Shown piece after piece: positions 1 to 9,866 of a stretch of 64,000 nucleotides of DNA. Under the pieces are notes generated by a model that had not been told where the DNA came from, did no database searches, and saw nothing but the letters and a program-made list of their open reading frames with translations. The first letter of the stretch is position 1. Each line of letters opens with the position of its first letter. The position numbers were made by a program, and so were the translations under genes. The DNA comes from Spinacia oleracea (taxonomy: Eukaryota > Streptophyta > Magnoliopsida > Caryophyllales > Amaranthaceae): positions 143,685,861 through 143,749,860 of the forward strand of contig NC_079492.1 of the NCBI RefSeq assembly GCF_020520425.1, given 5' to 3'.

Positions 1-28
1 ATAAAAAGAAGCAAAAGTAATAACATAC

Positions 29-867
29 TTGGATGCCTGCTCATAACTAAAGAATTTCACTGCTGAATTTGGAACTATACGAGCACAGTTAGTGCCGTTG
101 CCTTTGAACAGCCCGCGAAATCCTTCAGTCTGCCATATATATTTCAAACCCTGAATTGTTCCATTGTATTTTATGCTGTGAGGATTCTGAACCTGAGAAT
201 AACAAAAACAGAAAATTGTCAAGAGAAATAACTTTAACTTTGAAGTCCACTATAAACATAGATATTGACAATAATATCATTCAATTCAAGAAACGGACTA
301 GCACCTACAGAGATCTATCAATACAAACGCTATCGACAAAACTAACAACACATCTAAAACATCACATGCTGACTTTTGTTTTCAATGCAAAAAAAGCTAT
401 CATTAGTCTTCAAATAGTTCTAATGGTTGTAATAACTAATAAGTCTTCCATTGATAAACATCATATACAAGAAATAATTACTTTTGCACTTCTGATCTCA
501 AAAAACTGATACTCCAGGTTTCTACATGGAAGAGAACCATTATATGCTTCCCCTAGCTCCAGTTAGTTATTTTGTACAACTCTGTAGAATGAATAACATT
601 GTATACAGTCATGCTCCAGCAGTCACCACAACTCACCACAAAATTGTAACAGCTTTGCCTAATTGCCTCATGAAAGGCAGAGTATAGAAAAAACAGACGG
701 CTCAATCCAGCAAGAAAATTCCTTTTTCTTTTCCATTTTCCATAATTCTTAACTGCAAGCTTGCATTTTGCAACATGTATTTAACATTATACTGATATTT
801 ATAAGATGATATTTTTGCAAAAAAATTAACAATAACGTAATCAAGTCTCCATTTTGGGACTAAGGCT

Positions 868-910
<43 letters not shown>

Positions 911-2072
911 AACGTAATCAGGTCTCCATCAATCATTTACTGACTAATTAACTCAAACTTAAACAACAAGCTAAAGAGGACCTGATAAACCATTTACAAA
1001 CAGAAGTAGTACAGAACAGAGACTGATTACACACCAAAAAATATAGATATACAGACAGATCAGATGTTTATAGAGTAGAATGGAAGTGGTAGCATGGTGA
1101 AATGAGTGCATATGTATCTTAAATGCATAGCATGGAACTAATAAGTACTCCTTCAAAAAAGATGATACTGCAACTCGTGCATTCTAATCAGATGATACCA
1201 TCAAGATTACAAAGATGAAAAGCTTATGATCAAAGCAGCAGGAGCATATGTGAACTCACCTGCAGCAAAATTTTCAACCGTTCTAGAGGAGCAACTGCTG
1301 TTCGTGACCTGCAATTAAATTAAATAAAAGTCAGTTGCCAATCGATACGAAATTCACAAATTTCAAAGACGTTCACCGATTATCATTTTAAACAGTCAAT
1401 TCATCGAGCAATTTGCGAGTTACTGGTAGGATCAATACTCAAATTACATCACTTTCCAATCAAATTAACTACATACAACAATATCCAAGTAATTCCAGAG
1501 TAAACTTCAAACAAATATGTTCATAAACAATTAAGAAACGGGAAAAAAAAAAACTCTAATCATACGGCTCAAAATGATGAAAATCTGAATCGATTTATTT
1601 CTGAAGGCACCATAAAATCAAAAAACACAGCAGTTGCCTATAATAATTCACTGTAAAACCTCATAAATTTTATTTCCCCTGCCTTTTCTCTCAGTCATTT
1701 TGTCGAACACTTAGCGCGCTACTAGTATCAATCACACATTCGATTCCACGAACTTAAACAATAGTACATCAATTCCACAAACATTCAAAACTAATCACAT
1801 ACTACTAAAAACACTTGAAAACATCAAAAATTCAATCATAATCAATTCAAACGCGGCCAAAATGAAACAAGCAAAGAAGAAACAGACGAAAGAGAGAGAA
1901 AAACGTACAATCCACCGGCGATACCTCCGGCAGCGAGTGATTTAGAAATGCTAAGAAGAGCATTTTTAGGAGATTTAACGCCTTCAGTCGCAGCTTTCGC
2001 TTCTTCCGCCAAATTCACGATCGTCGTAACCGCCGCCGCCTCGCCTCGCTGCTTCACATCTTCCGACGCCAT
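29..2072 (-). CDS. ADNT1: ADNT1-like mitochondrial adenine nucleotide carrier, 5' part
   Basis: Three minus-strand exons are visible: 2072-1909, 1308-1260 and 192-29. They give about 125 residues and the gene continues beyond the left edge. The start is the ATG that gives MASEDVK; an ORF upstream of it adds nine residues (MCVLEREEM) that the family lacks. Junction phases agree (164 nt, then 49 nt, then 164 nt), with GT donors and AG acceptors. The protein reads GGIAGGLSRTAVAPLERLK, the first mitochondrial-carrier repeat with its signature PLERLK at residues 62-67, followed by the loop and second helix (FRGLFKGNGTNCARIVPNS). This matches plant ADNT1 closely from the N terminus on. Family knowledge: an inner-membrane carrier exchanging AMP/ADP/ATP between cytosol and mitochondria. 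Intron 1 is about 0.6 kb and intron 2 about 1.1 kb; intron 2 holds a (TTG)n-tailed retroposon scrap. Nothing looks broken in the visible part. Confidence 0.9.
853..909 (+). mobile_element. Severely truncated SINE-like insertion with (TTG)n tail
   Basis: A 57-bp insert in ADNT1 intron 2 ends in about 14 TTG units (868-910). It is flanked by near-perfect direct repeats, taacgtaatca(a/g)gtctccat, at 833-852 and 910-929 with one mismatch. A long target-site duplication plus a simple-repeat tail is the signature of target-primed retroposition. Only the 3' end of the SINE appears to have been copied. It could instead be a microsatellite inside a chance duplication. Confidence 0.55.
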
Positions 2073-2480
2073 TTCTTCTCTCTCTAAAACGCACAAATCG
2101 AAGAAGAATAAACCCTAGGAAACGACAATCACGGATACTTTCAGGCGGCGGGAGAATCGAGCATGCGGTTTTATCGGGTGGAAATGGGGGCGGAGGGGGA
2201 GAGAGAGAAAGATGGCAGAAAAAGGGTAAACAAGGGTTTATGGTTTTGTGAGAGAAGAAATGAAGAAAGCGGGCAATAGAGACCGAAAAATAATGATGGT
2301 GGTGAATTTCACGGTTGCCGCGTTCCGGCGCAAGTAAATCCCCGATAAAAATGTAAGCTTTTGCTAGGGTACGACTGTGGTCTGTATTACTCCGTAGTCC
2401 GTACTCAAGTAATTTATTTTATTTTTTCTTTTAATTACCAAAATTGATTGGTTCATTTTTGTTTGATAATCAGTTAATCC
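2073..2480 (-). promoter_or_regulatory. Presumed 5' UTR and promoter of the ADNT1-like gene
   Basis: The stretch upstream of the ATG on the minus strand holds an AAACCCTA-like leader motif (at about 2110) and purine/pyrimidine-biased runs typical of plant 5' UTRs. I see no clear TATA box. The promoter role is inferred from position only. Confidence 0.4.
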
Positions 2481-2497
2481 ATTATTTTAGCCGGGAT

Positions 2498-2856
2498 TTT
2501 TTTTGGTGTTATCACCTGGTTCACCCTTAGGGGCTAATCCAGATTCGGGGCGAGTTCTGGGTGGTTAGGTTTCAATCCCCTCCCAATTGTTGTTGCGGGG
2601 GATCGAACACGAGTTCTCCCTACCAAGTTCAGCCCCAATCACCACTGAACCAACAAGCAATTTTTTTTTTTAATAGGTAAGAAGAAGTGACCCTAACTGA
2701 ACCAGCACGTCGCACAGGTTAACCAACCCAGCTCCGCATGTCATCGCTTGAGCCATTCCCAAACATTTCGCAGTTGATGGGGCTCGAACTTGTGACCTCC
2801 AAGTCACAAGGTGAGTTCCCCACCAACTTATGTTGGTTGAACCAACAAGCAATTGG
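2498..2856 (-). mobile_element. tRNA-derived SINE (SINE-1), split by a second SINE
   Basis: On the minus strand it reads GGTTCAGTGGTGATTGGGG (A-box-like) and then GTGTTCGATCCCC (B box), and ends in ACACC plus a short A run. The 10-bp target duplication tagccgggat lies at 2488-2497 and 2857-2866. Without the nested insert the element is about 167 bp, a normal plant SINE length. A second SINE sits in its 5' part at 2663-2837. Confidence 0.7.
2663..2837 (-). mobile_element. tRNA-derived SINE (SINE-2) nested inside SINE-1
   Basis: On the minus strand it starts ACCAACATAAGTTGGTGGGG, has a B box AGTTCGAGCCCC, and ends CTTACCTATT plus an A run. It is flanked by a 17-bp duplication, tgaaccaacaagcaatt, at 2646-2662 and 2838-2854, which is sequence of the host SINE-1. 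The element at 38609-38801 starts and ends in the same way, so both belong to one family. SINE-2 is the younger of the nested pair. Confidence 0.8.
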
Positions 2857-3592
2857 TAGCCGGGATATTAAGGTGGGACATACGTAGTACTCCGTAGTAT
2901 ATTTTTGGATTATCTTCTACGATATTTTTCTTAAGCAAAGGGATAGAGTTAAATTAAATTACGAAACAATTTATTTATTTTCGTAGCAAATAATCTTTTG
3001 AAATTTTTCTAGAAAATATATAATGTCCAAACAAACATATTAATCACTATCCCTAAAATCTCACCTTGCAACTATAATTAAAGAAAACAAATGAAAACAG
3101 AATTTGTCCCTAGTAACATCTTCATAGCTAGATGAGAAGGAGGGGACATGTGTGTCCCAATCAAAATTTGCGAGATTTCTTTGGCAAAACGGTTCATGGA
3201 TTATATTGCTTTCCATATTTTTCCTAAAATATTATAACTCATATTTGATCAAAATATATTTACGTATCATCTTTTGTGATATGGAGTATGTATAACGCCA
3301 TGCTTGTTCAGTTAATAGTGCAATAGCTAGGACGTTATTAGCTTTATCAATAGACATTTACTTATACGGGGTTATAATTCAGTAAATTCCATCTTTATTG
3401 GACGATATGTCTATTTGAACGTTTCACACCAAAGACGAATGGGTGTGACAACGAGTCATATATTCGATTTTGTGCTAACAAAAATTTCTTAATTTTATAT
3501 TGTAATGTGAACATCTATATGTATTTATAATTTTTTTTTTATTGATGAAAATTCATGTCATTATTAGTTGATAGTTAACGTGGTATACCATA

Positions 3593-3863
3593 CTACCTCC
3601 GTTCCTAAAAGTTTTTTACGCTTTCCGTTTTAGTCCGTTCCTGAAAGTTCTTTACACTTCTACTTTATTTCATTTTTACTCTTATTTGGCCCACCATAAC
3701 TTACCCACTCACAATACTTTAATATTAGTTTCCACCCACTCACATTGGTGGACAATTTATAGCCACTCATTTTCCATTTGTTACCCCACCATCACATGTT
3801 CACCAAAATTCCTTAATTACCGTGCAAATAGTAACCGTAAAGATCATTTAGGAACGGAGGTAG
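3593..3863. mobile_element. Stowaway-like MITE
   Basis: Terminal inverted repeats CTACCTCCGTTCCTAAA / TTTAGGAACGGAGGTAG are flanked by TA on both sides (3591-3592, 3864-3865). The size of 271 bp and the TA target fit the Tc1/mariner-derived Stowaway group. There is no coding capacity; the short ORF inside is chance. Confidence 0.85.
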
Positions 3864-4183
3864 TATTATAGACTCATAGTCATGGATTGACAAATACTGA
3901 CTCTATTTTTCTAAGTTATACTCATTTTTCATTTACACCGGCTTTTCTAATTAAGTTATATTCATTTTTACTTTATTCAATCTATGTTTACATTTTATTT
4001 ATATTTTATCATCTCCAGCTTTACTTCTTGAGACCCTCTTACTCCCTATCTTTCTCTTCATAAAAGCAAATAAACCCATGGGTGGTCTCCCTTTTTTTTC
4101 CCTAAAGAAACCATCATTTGTCAATTAGGAGTATATAACTACGTGCCACATCAATTGTCAACTAATGATGACATGTAGGATAC

Positions 4184-5174
4184 CGCAAATTTTTGGCTAT
4201 ACCCGGGTACAGCCAAAGCTGGCTGGAGTCAAAGCTGGCTGTACCCCCGTCAAAAACGATGTCGTTTTGTGTTGTTTAAAATGAACATTAATATACTGGT
4301 ACAAAAATGAACATTTACTATTTCGGAAATGAACATTTATTTATTTATTTGGAATGAACATTTACTATTTTGGAAATGAACATTTACTATTTTGGAAATG
4401 AACATTTATTTATTTATTTGGAAATAAACTACAAAAATGAACATTTACTATTTCGGAAATGAACATTTATTTATTTATTTGGAATGAACATTTACTATTT
4501 TGGAAATGAACATTTATTTATTTATTTGGAAATAAACCATATAGGCGCTTGTAAAAACATAAAAGACCACTGAAGTGAACAATTTCATTATGAACATTAA
4601 CCATATATTTATTGTGAACAAACAAATAAACAAGAAAGAACAAATAATTCAACAAAAAAGAACAAACAATATAAAAAAGAACATAAAATTCCAGAAAAAA
4701 GAACAAACAATACAACAATTATGAACAATTTTATGATGAATTTTAAAGCCAACATGAAAGAACAAACAATACAACAATAAGTTTGATGAATGATTTAAAA
4801 AACAACAACAAAGAACAAACAGTACAACAAGAAAGAACAAACAATACAAAAAGAAAAAATAAAAGATTAATGAAGAGTTTAATTATGAACATTAACCATA
4901 TGATTATTATAAACAAACAAATAAACAAGAAAGAACAAACAATATAAAAAAGAACATAAAATTCCAGAAGAAAGAACAAAAAATACAACAATTATGAAAA
5001 TTTGATGATAAATTTAAAAAACAACATGAAAGAACAAACAGTACAACAAGAAAGAACAAACAGTACAATAAAAAGGAAAAAACAGTCGACAAAAATTAAC
5101 AAACAATATGAGCGCGTCATTTTTGGGGGGTACAGCCAGAGCTGGCTGTACCCGGGTACAGCAGTTAGCGATTG
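4184..5174. mobile_element. Non-autonomous MULE-type element with internal repeat arrays
   Basis: A 991-bp element lies between 9-bp direct repeats gtaggatac (4175-4183 and 5175-5183). A 9-bp duplication is typical of Mutator-like elements. The ends form imperfect inverted repeats sharing a core TACCCGGGTACAGCC and a second TGGCTGTACCCCC block. The left interior is a tandem array built on atgaacatttactattt. The right interior is a different array built on aagaacaaacaatacaa. No transposase is present; leucine/phenylalanine-rich ORFs on the minus strand only reflect the A-rich array. A third gtaggatac at 5192-5200 shows that the target was already repetitive, which slightly weakens the TSD call. 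Confidence 0.7.
4290..4535 (+). repeat. Tandem array (gaacattta... units) inside the MULE-type element
   Basis: Repeated blocks of atgaacatttactattt(t/c)gga alternate with atgaacatttatttattt. A higher-order unit of roughly 120 bp is present about twice. It is low-complexity and non-coding. Confidence 0.7.
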
Positions 5175-5183
5175 GTAGGATAC

Positions 5184-5829
5184 ATGGCAATGTAGGATAC
5201 TAGCTAGTAGTTAGAATATGAGTATGTATGTAATTTTTATTGGTTTGTTTCCTCAAAGTATCAATATTTCGGCGGAAATTGATTTTAATTTAATGAAATA
5301 TGGGCCATTGCTATCTTCCCTTTAAAATAATAATAAGAGAATAGTTTTTAGATTAATAGCATATGTATACATATTCTAAAATTTTAAATTACAAGCCCAT
5401 CACATATTTATCTAACATAACCATAAATCTATATAATTCGAGCATAAGAAAAAATTCATCAGTTACGTATGTATATTTTAATTTCATAAACTAGCTACTA
5501 ATATAGTACACATTTTAATTTTTGTCTATCATTTTCCAAAACAATTTCTTATCTAGTTATTTTTTAAGCTACACCGGCAGATGTCAGTATGTCGGATCTA
5601 TGCATAATTTAAGAAAGTGATCCCAATTTACATAATTACATTATTCAATGTGCAAGTAGCTTCAATTCGTGGTTAGTACTTACTCTACTTAATTAGCTTG
5701 CATTTGGAATGTGAAGGTGACAATTTAATCTCCATTTTTTAACATTTTCAAAAATTAACGTACTTGTATAAAGAATGTAAGAAGGAAAAAAAATTCTATA
5801 TAGGGAGTAGTAGAACTGTAGAAGTATAA
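5184..5829. other. AT-rich intergenic DNA, nothing recognised
   Basis: I see no coding potential, terminal repeats or RNA gene. Repeated gtaggatac words at the left edge belong to the target region of the preceding element. Confidence 0.5.
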
Positions 5830-5831
5830 TA

Positions 5832-6191
5832 CTCCCTCCGAACCTAAATGTTATTCCCGTTTGTCATTTTACACGGTTATTAAGAAAAAAGAAACATTTT
5901 AAGATCAACTATTATTAATCTAGTTTTATGGGGAATTGTTGATTTTTGATTCCATTTTCACAAGAAAACAAAATAGTTGAACCAATAGAATTTAAGGAAT
6001 AAAAATGCCAACTCATTAATCCATCCAAACTTAAACCAACCAATGAGACTACAAGGTTTTTTATTGATAAACCAATAGAATTACAAAGTTAAAATTACAA
6101 GGAAGAGATTAAAAAGGAAATAAAAGAAATGGGAAGATTATTTTGGGACACTAAAAAAGGAAACGGGAATAACATTTAGATTTGGAGGGAG
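5832..6191. mobile_element. Stowaway-like MITE
   Basis: The ends are CTCCCTCCGAACCTAAATG and CATTTAGATTTGGAGGGAG, a pair of inverted repeats about 30 bp long that continue through TTATTCCCGTTT. TA is present at 5830-5831 and 6192-6193. It is 360 bp long with no ORF. It lies within 400 bp upstream of the small gene at 6565. Confidence 0.88.
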
Positions 6192-6564
6192 TATATAATT
6201 ATATATAGTTGGTGGAGTACGTCAAAAAGCCATGCATGACGTAAACACGTCTAGTAATCCACATGCATGCATGATGCATGATTAGTTCGGCTAGTCAACC
6301 ACTAATAATACCGAGTACCATTTCTCACTATAATTAGAAATAATAATAAATGATCAATATTTCCAACTTGCAATCCGACCCACAAACACTAAATAATTAA
6401 ACTAAAATTATAAAATCTAATTTAAAGTGTACACATTACAACGGTCCAAACTTTACACTACAACGTTAACAATCAAAAACCGAAAATTGAATTATAGAAT
6501 TCTACAATAATCAGGATTTAAATTAAAGAGTTTATTTTCTTCACTTTTTATTAATCCAAAAAAA

Positions 6565-6906
6565 ATGAAGCAAGAAATAGAAAGATCATTAACATCTTTA
6601 TCCTCAAAAAAAGCTCCAATGGTATGGGATTGTGGGAGTCCTCTCTATGATTCATTTGAATTATCTTCTTTATCTCACATCATCGAACGGCATATGATGG
6701 CTTTGCCACCATCATCATCATCATCTTCATCGACAAGATCATCGTTGTCGTCGTCGTGTTCGTCCTTACGATCCGAAGGTACTAGCTTTGATGAAGGTTT
6801 GAAGAGGAAGGTGGAGTGGGAAGAAGTGAGTAAGAAGAAGAAGGCAGAAAAGAGGATTAAGGTTAGTGGGTGTTTTAGTCTTAATAGCAAATTATGGAAG
6901 AAGTAA
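6565..6906 (+). CDS. Small WDCGSxLYDSFEL-motif protein, function unknown
   Basis: An intronless reading frame of 113 residues. Residues 21-33 read WDCGSPLYDSFEL, then a serine-rich stretch (about 50-75), a basic segment KRKVEWEEVSKKKKAEKR that could be a nuclear localisation signal (about 81-100), and a short conserved-looking tail ending LWKK. The same motif, with the same position near the N terminus, occurs in the partial gene at 63671. I recall Arabidopsis At5g66800 and At3g50640 as uncharacterised proteins of this type; that is from memory. The start is the first ATG after an A-rich leader and gives the whole motif. The cysteine in WDCGS and the tyrosine in LYDS are kept in both window copies. 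No enzymatic domain is seen, and a regulatory or adaptor role would be a guess. Confidence 0.8.
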   Translation: MKQEIERSLTSLSSKKAPMVWDCGSPLYDSFELSSLSHIIERHMMALPPSSSSSSSTRSSLSSSCSSLRSEGTSFDEGLKRKVEWEEVSKKKKAEKRIKVSGCFSLNSKLWKK

Positions 6907-7543
6907 TTTGTTATGAAGTTGTTAATTAAGAAGGAGGGGAATTAAGAAGGGTAATTAACAATTGCAAGTGAAAAAGCATGCAATTAAGAACTTGCAAATG
7001 GGAATTAATTACTAGCTAGTGGATATGTAGAATAATCCCTCTATGTTTCTGGAATTTGGATCTACAACAGAGTATTATTAGTATTAATTAGTGTTCTTTA
7101 ATATATCTTGCTTTTTAGCGCCATTGATTTTTTTTTTTAATTTGCAAAAGAGCCATAAGAGCTATCCGAATTATAAATGGGTCGCAAAAAAAACCATAAT
7201 AGCGAAAAGGCAGACCCGGCCCATATATCATACACCAATATTCATATTTCATTTCATTAATTACTTAATTAGTAGCCCTGTATAGTGATATTTCATTAAT
7301 TAGTAGCCCTGTATAGTGATTAAGTATATGAGCAATTGATTGAGTTGTACAGTTTTGTGACTATAGTCTAATTACAATTTTCTTTTAACGTTTTTCTTGT
7401 GAGACAATTAAATTAAACTGTTGTATACTCCAAATAATTTCCATGCATAAACAAACTTTTCCCTTACCTTTAGCATTTATCTGGTTTTCGTTGCTACAAT
7501 AACTAAGACGTTATTAGTTTATATTCCGTAATTAATTAAGTAT
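6907..7543. other. 3' flank and AT-rich intergenic DNA
   Basis: It follows the stop codon of the small gene and presumably holds its 3' UTR. A short direct duplication, ttagtagccctgtatagtga, occurs at about 7268-7287 and 7300-7319. Nothing else is recognised. Confidence 0.45.
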
Positions 7544-7552
7544 TATAGAGAA

Positions 7553-7993
7553 GGCAATTTTGCCAAATACAACCTAATAAAGTTCTCTATTTGTCAATTA
7601 CAACCTCAAATTTCTAATTTTGTCAATTACAACCTTAAACTTGTACATCTATTTTAAATTACAACCCGAAACGATTTTTCGACACAAATCACCAGAAGAT
7701 GATGTCATAATGTTATTAAAAAAAATTGAAGTACATAACATCTGTAAAAAAAAATAATTTTTTTGATTATTGTTTTAATTCTTATTTATCGATTTAATTT
7801 TTTTATAGAAAATATGTAACTATTTTTTTTAATAACATTATGACATCATCTTCCGGTGATTTTTTCCGGAAAATAATTTCGGGTTGTAATTTAAATGGAT
7901 GTATAAGTTTAAGTTGTAATTGACAAAAATAGAAATTTGAGGTTGTAATTAGCAAATAGAGAACTTTAGTAGGTTGTATTTGGCAAATTTTCC
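7553..7993. mobile_element. Foldback MULE-type MITE with long inverted repeats
   Basis: A 441-bp element. Its arms match as inverted repeats for roughly 170 bp: GCCAAATACAACCTAATAAA at the left and the reverse complement near the right end, with further blocks TTGTCAATTACAACCT and ATGATGTCATAATGTTATTA. The 9-bp duplication tatagagaa is at 7544-7552 and 7994-8002. Long arms with a 9-bp duplication fit a Mutator-like foldback element. The centre is A/T-rich and non-coding. Transcribed, it would form one long hairpin. Confidence 0.8.
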
Positions 7994-8002
7994 TATAGAG
8001 AA

Positions 8003-8748
8003 ATTAGAATATTAATGGTCAATGTTGTGCAAATGCAAAAATATTCCGTCAAAGCGATGCATCGGTTTAGAAACAAAAGAAATACAAAGTATATACGTAG
8101 TATAAATAAATAATTATCAATATTACAATATAACTATAAATTACTCCCTTAGTCGCTCCATCCTTTTTTTTTGTCCCATTGGAAACTCAATGATTTTTAT
8201 AAGGAAAAATAATAATTCATGTGCTATCTTGTTATGTTCTTTTTGACACATAGTCATAACATACTTGATAAAACATAAAAATATATAATGTCTTTAAAGG
8301 ATACTTCACATACTCCGCAGTTAGAAGTCTTACAACCAAGAATATTGGCAAACATTCTTAGAAGCAACAAATAATGCAAATGCAATTCAAACCAGTCAAC
8401 ACGATAAACAATTCAAGGTAGTCTATTGAAACAGACAACAATTCAAGGCAGTTTACTGAAACATACAAGCCTCGACAACCAATTGCAAAACATGGTCAAT
8501 ATCATGATCAATTTACTCTTATTTTTAATAAAGTAAGATGAAAGGCTCTATCGGGTTGGAACCGTGCATATATCAACCTGATTGGGGTCAGCGGGATATA
8601 CACTTTAAAAATGAGGAGAATGATAAGGGAAATTCTCTCTCAAAGTCCCTAATGGTGATTAAGCCTTCGATAAAATCCTACTCCGTACTACGTATCTATT
8701 AGGAAAAGACACTGTTTGATATCAATTTATTGTTAATGAGTTTCCTAT
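8003..8748. other. Intergenic DNA with a Stowaway-like end fragment
   Basis: At about 8152-8195 a sequence like one MITE end (ctcccttagtcgctccatcc, then a T run and gtcccatt) has no partner end, so it is probably a relic. At 8390-8470 there is a loose duplication of caattcaaggcagt-like words. No gene is seen. Confidence 0.4.
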
Positions 8749-8750
8749 TA

Positions 8751-9075
8751 CTCCCTCCGTCCCATAATATAGTGCCTGCTTTCCTAAAATGGTGTCCCTA
8801 AATGATGTGCCTATTTCTATTTTAAACCATTAATTTTTACTTTGAAAATTGTATTTTTTGACTTTTATTCAACCCATGTGCTTGATTTTTGTCTTTTTTA
8901 GGCCTATTTATTATGTACACACCTTTAATCTCTAATTTCTCTCTCCATAAAAGCCAACTAACATGTACTTTATCTTGAAAGAACAAATAATTATTGTTTT
9001 TATTATCAATGTTATACTTTACCTTAATAACCGTGATTTTGGTCAAACGGGCACTATATTATGGGACGGAGGGAG
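8751..9075. mobile_element. Stowaway-like MITE
   Basis: The ends CTCCCTCCGTCCCATAATAT and ATATTATGGGACGGAGGGAG are perfect inverted repeats, followed inward by AGTGCC/GGCACT. TA is at 8749-8750 and 9076-9077. It is 325 bp long. It lies about 450 bp upstream of the putative TATA box of the EDR4-like gene. Confidence 0.92.
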
Positions 9076-9525
9076 TATAAGTTTATAAGTTATAACTATT
9101 CCACCACTACCACTAGTCCACTACTAGTCACTAGTTCAACTTCTAGAACATTTTTTGTTTAACATTTCGAACTACTTTTGTCTAATATAGCCTAGACCCA
9201 TTCTAAACTACCTTTGACTTTTTGATCTGTCTTTACTAATTCCAGGTTACATCTGGTCAAACCTTCCCCTAACATCACTACATGACAAACCAAGACTTTT
9301 TCCAAAACAGACGTGGCAGCTATGACGCACTACCTTTTACTTTAGAGATCTTGCTGACAATGTTCTTCAACTTTAAACGCGTCGTTTTTACCACTTAAAA
9401 CTTGGTCGTTCCAGATTACAGTTGACATCGTCGGGAATTCAGTTGACGTGTTCCTTATTCCCTCAAAAAAAAAATTACTCTTTACTCGTCGATGACTTCT
9501 TCATCCCCTTCAAATTCAAGCAAAC

Positions 9526-9533
9526 TATAAAGG
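9526..9533 (+). promoter_or_regulatory. Putative TATA box of the EDR4-like gene
   Basis: TATAAAGG lies about 340 bp upstream of the ATG. The leader between them contains CTG|GTAAGT at about 9607-9615, which could be the donor of a 5' UTR intron; no clear acceptor was identified. Confidence 0.45.
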
Positions 9534-9866
9534 GGAAGAAAAACTAAAGATTTCTTTTAGGGTTTCTGAATTTTTTTGGTTTTCTTCCTCAAATTTGGTC
9601 GAATTTCTGGTAAGTCTTCCATAAACCCTCTTACTCATTTTGCAGATCATCCAGAAAAACTAAAAAAAAGTTGAAAGTCAAAAGTTGAAATGGGGGACAT
9701 TCAACTCCTTTTAATTTGATTGATTATATTTTGGTTGAATTCTGATTGATGGGTGTGTTGAGATTTTGAGTATTTATATGCATTTTTGATTTAATTACTG
9801 TAAGTAGTTGTTGTTCTTGTTGTTATTGTTTTGTGGTGTGAATTTTACTGGGGATTATCTCTGGTT

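Noticed and set aside
2670-2852. 60-codon minus-strand frame
   Set aside because: It lies wholly within SINE-2 and reads through its tRNA-like part.
4518-5092. Overlapping Leu/Phe/Cys-rich minus-strand frames that look like membrane proteins
   Set aside because: They are translations of an A-rich tandem array inside the MULE-type element.
6675-6890. Minus-strand frame opposite the small WDCGS gene
   Set aside because: It is the antisense shadow of the serine-rich and lysine-rich coding region.
9607-9866. Possible 5' UTR intron of the EDR4-like gene
   Set aside because: A good donor (CTG|GTAAGT) is present but no convincing acceptor before the ATG could be chosen.
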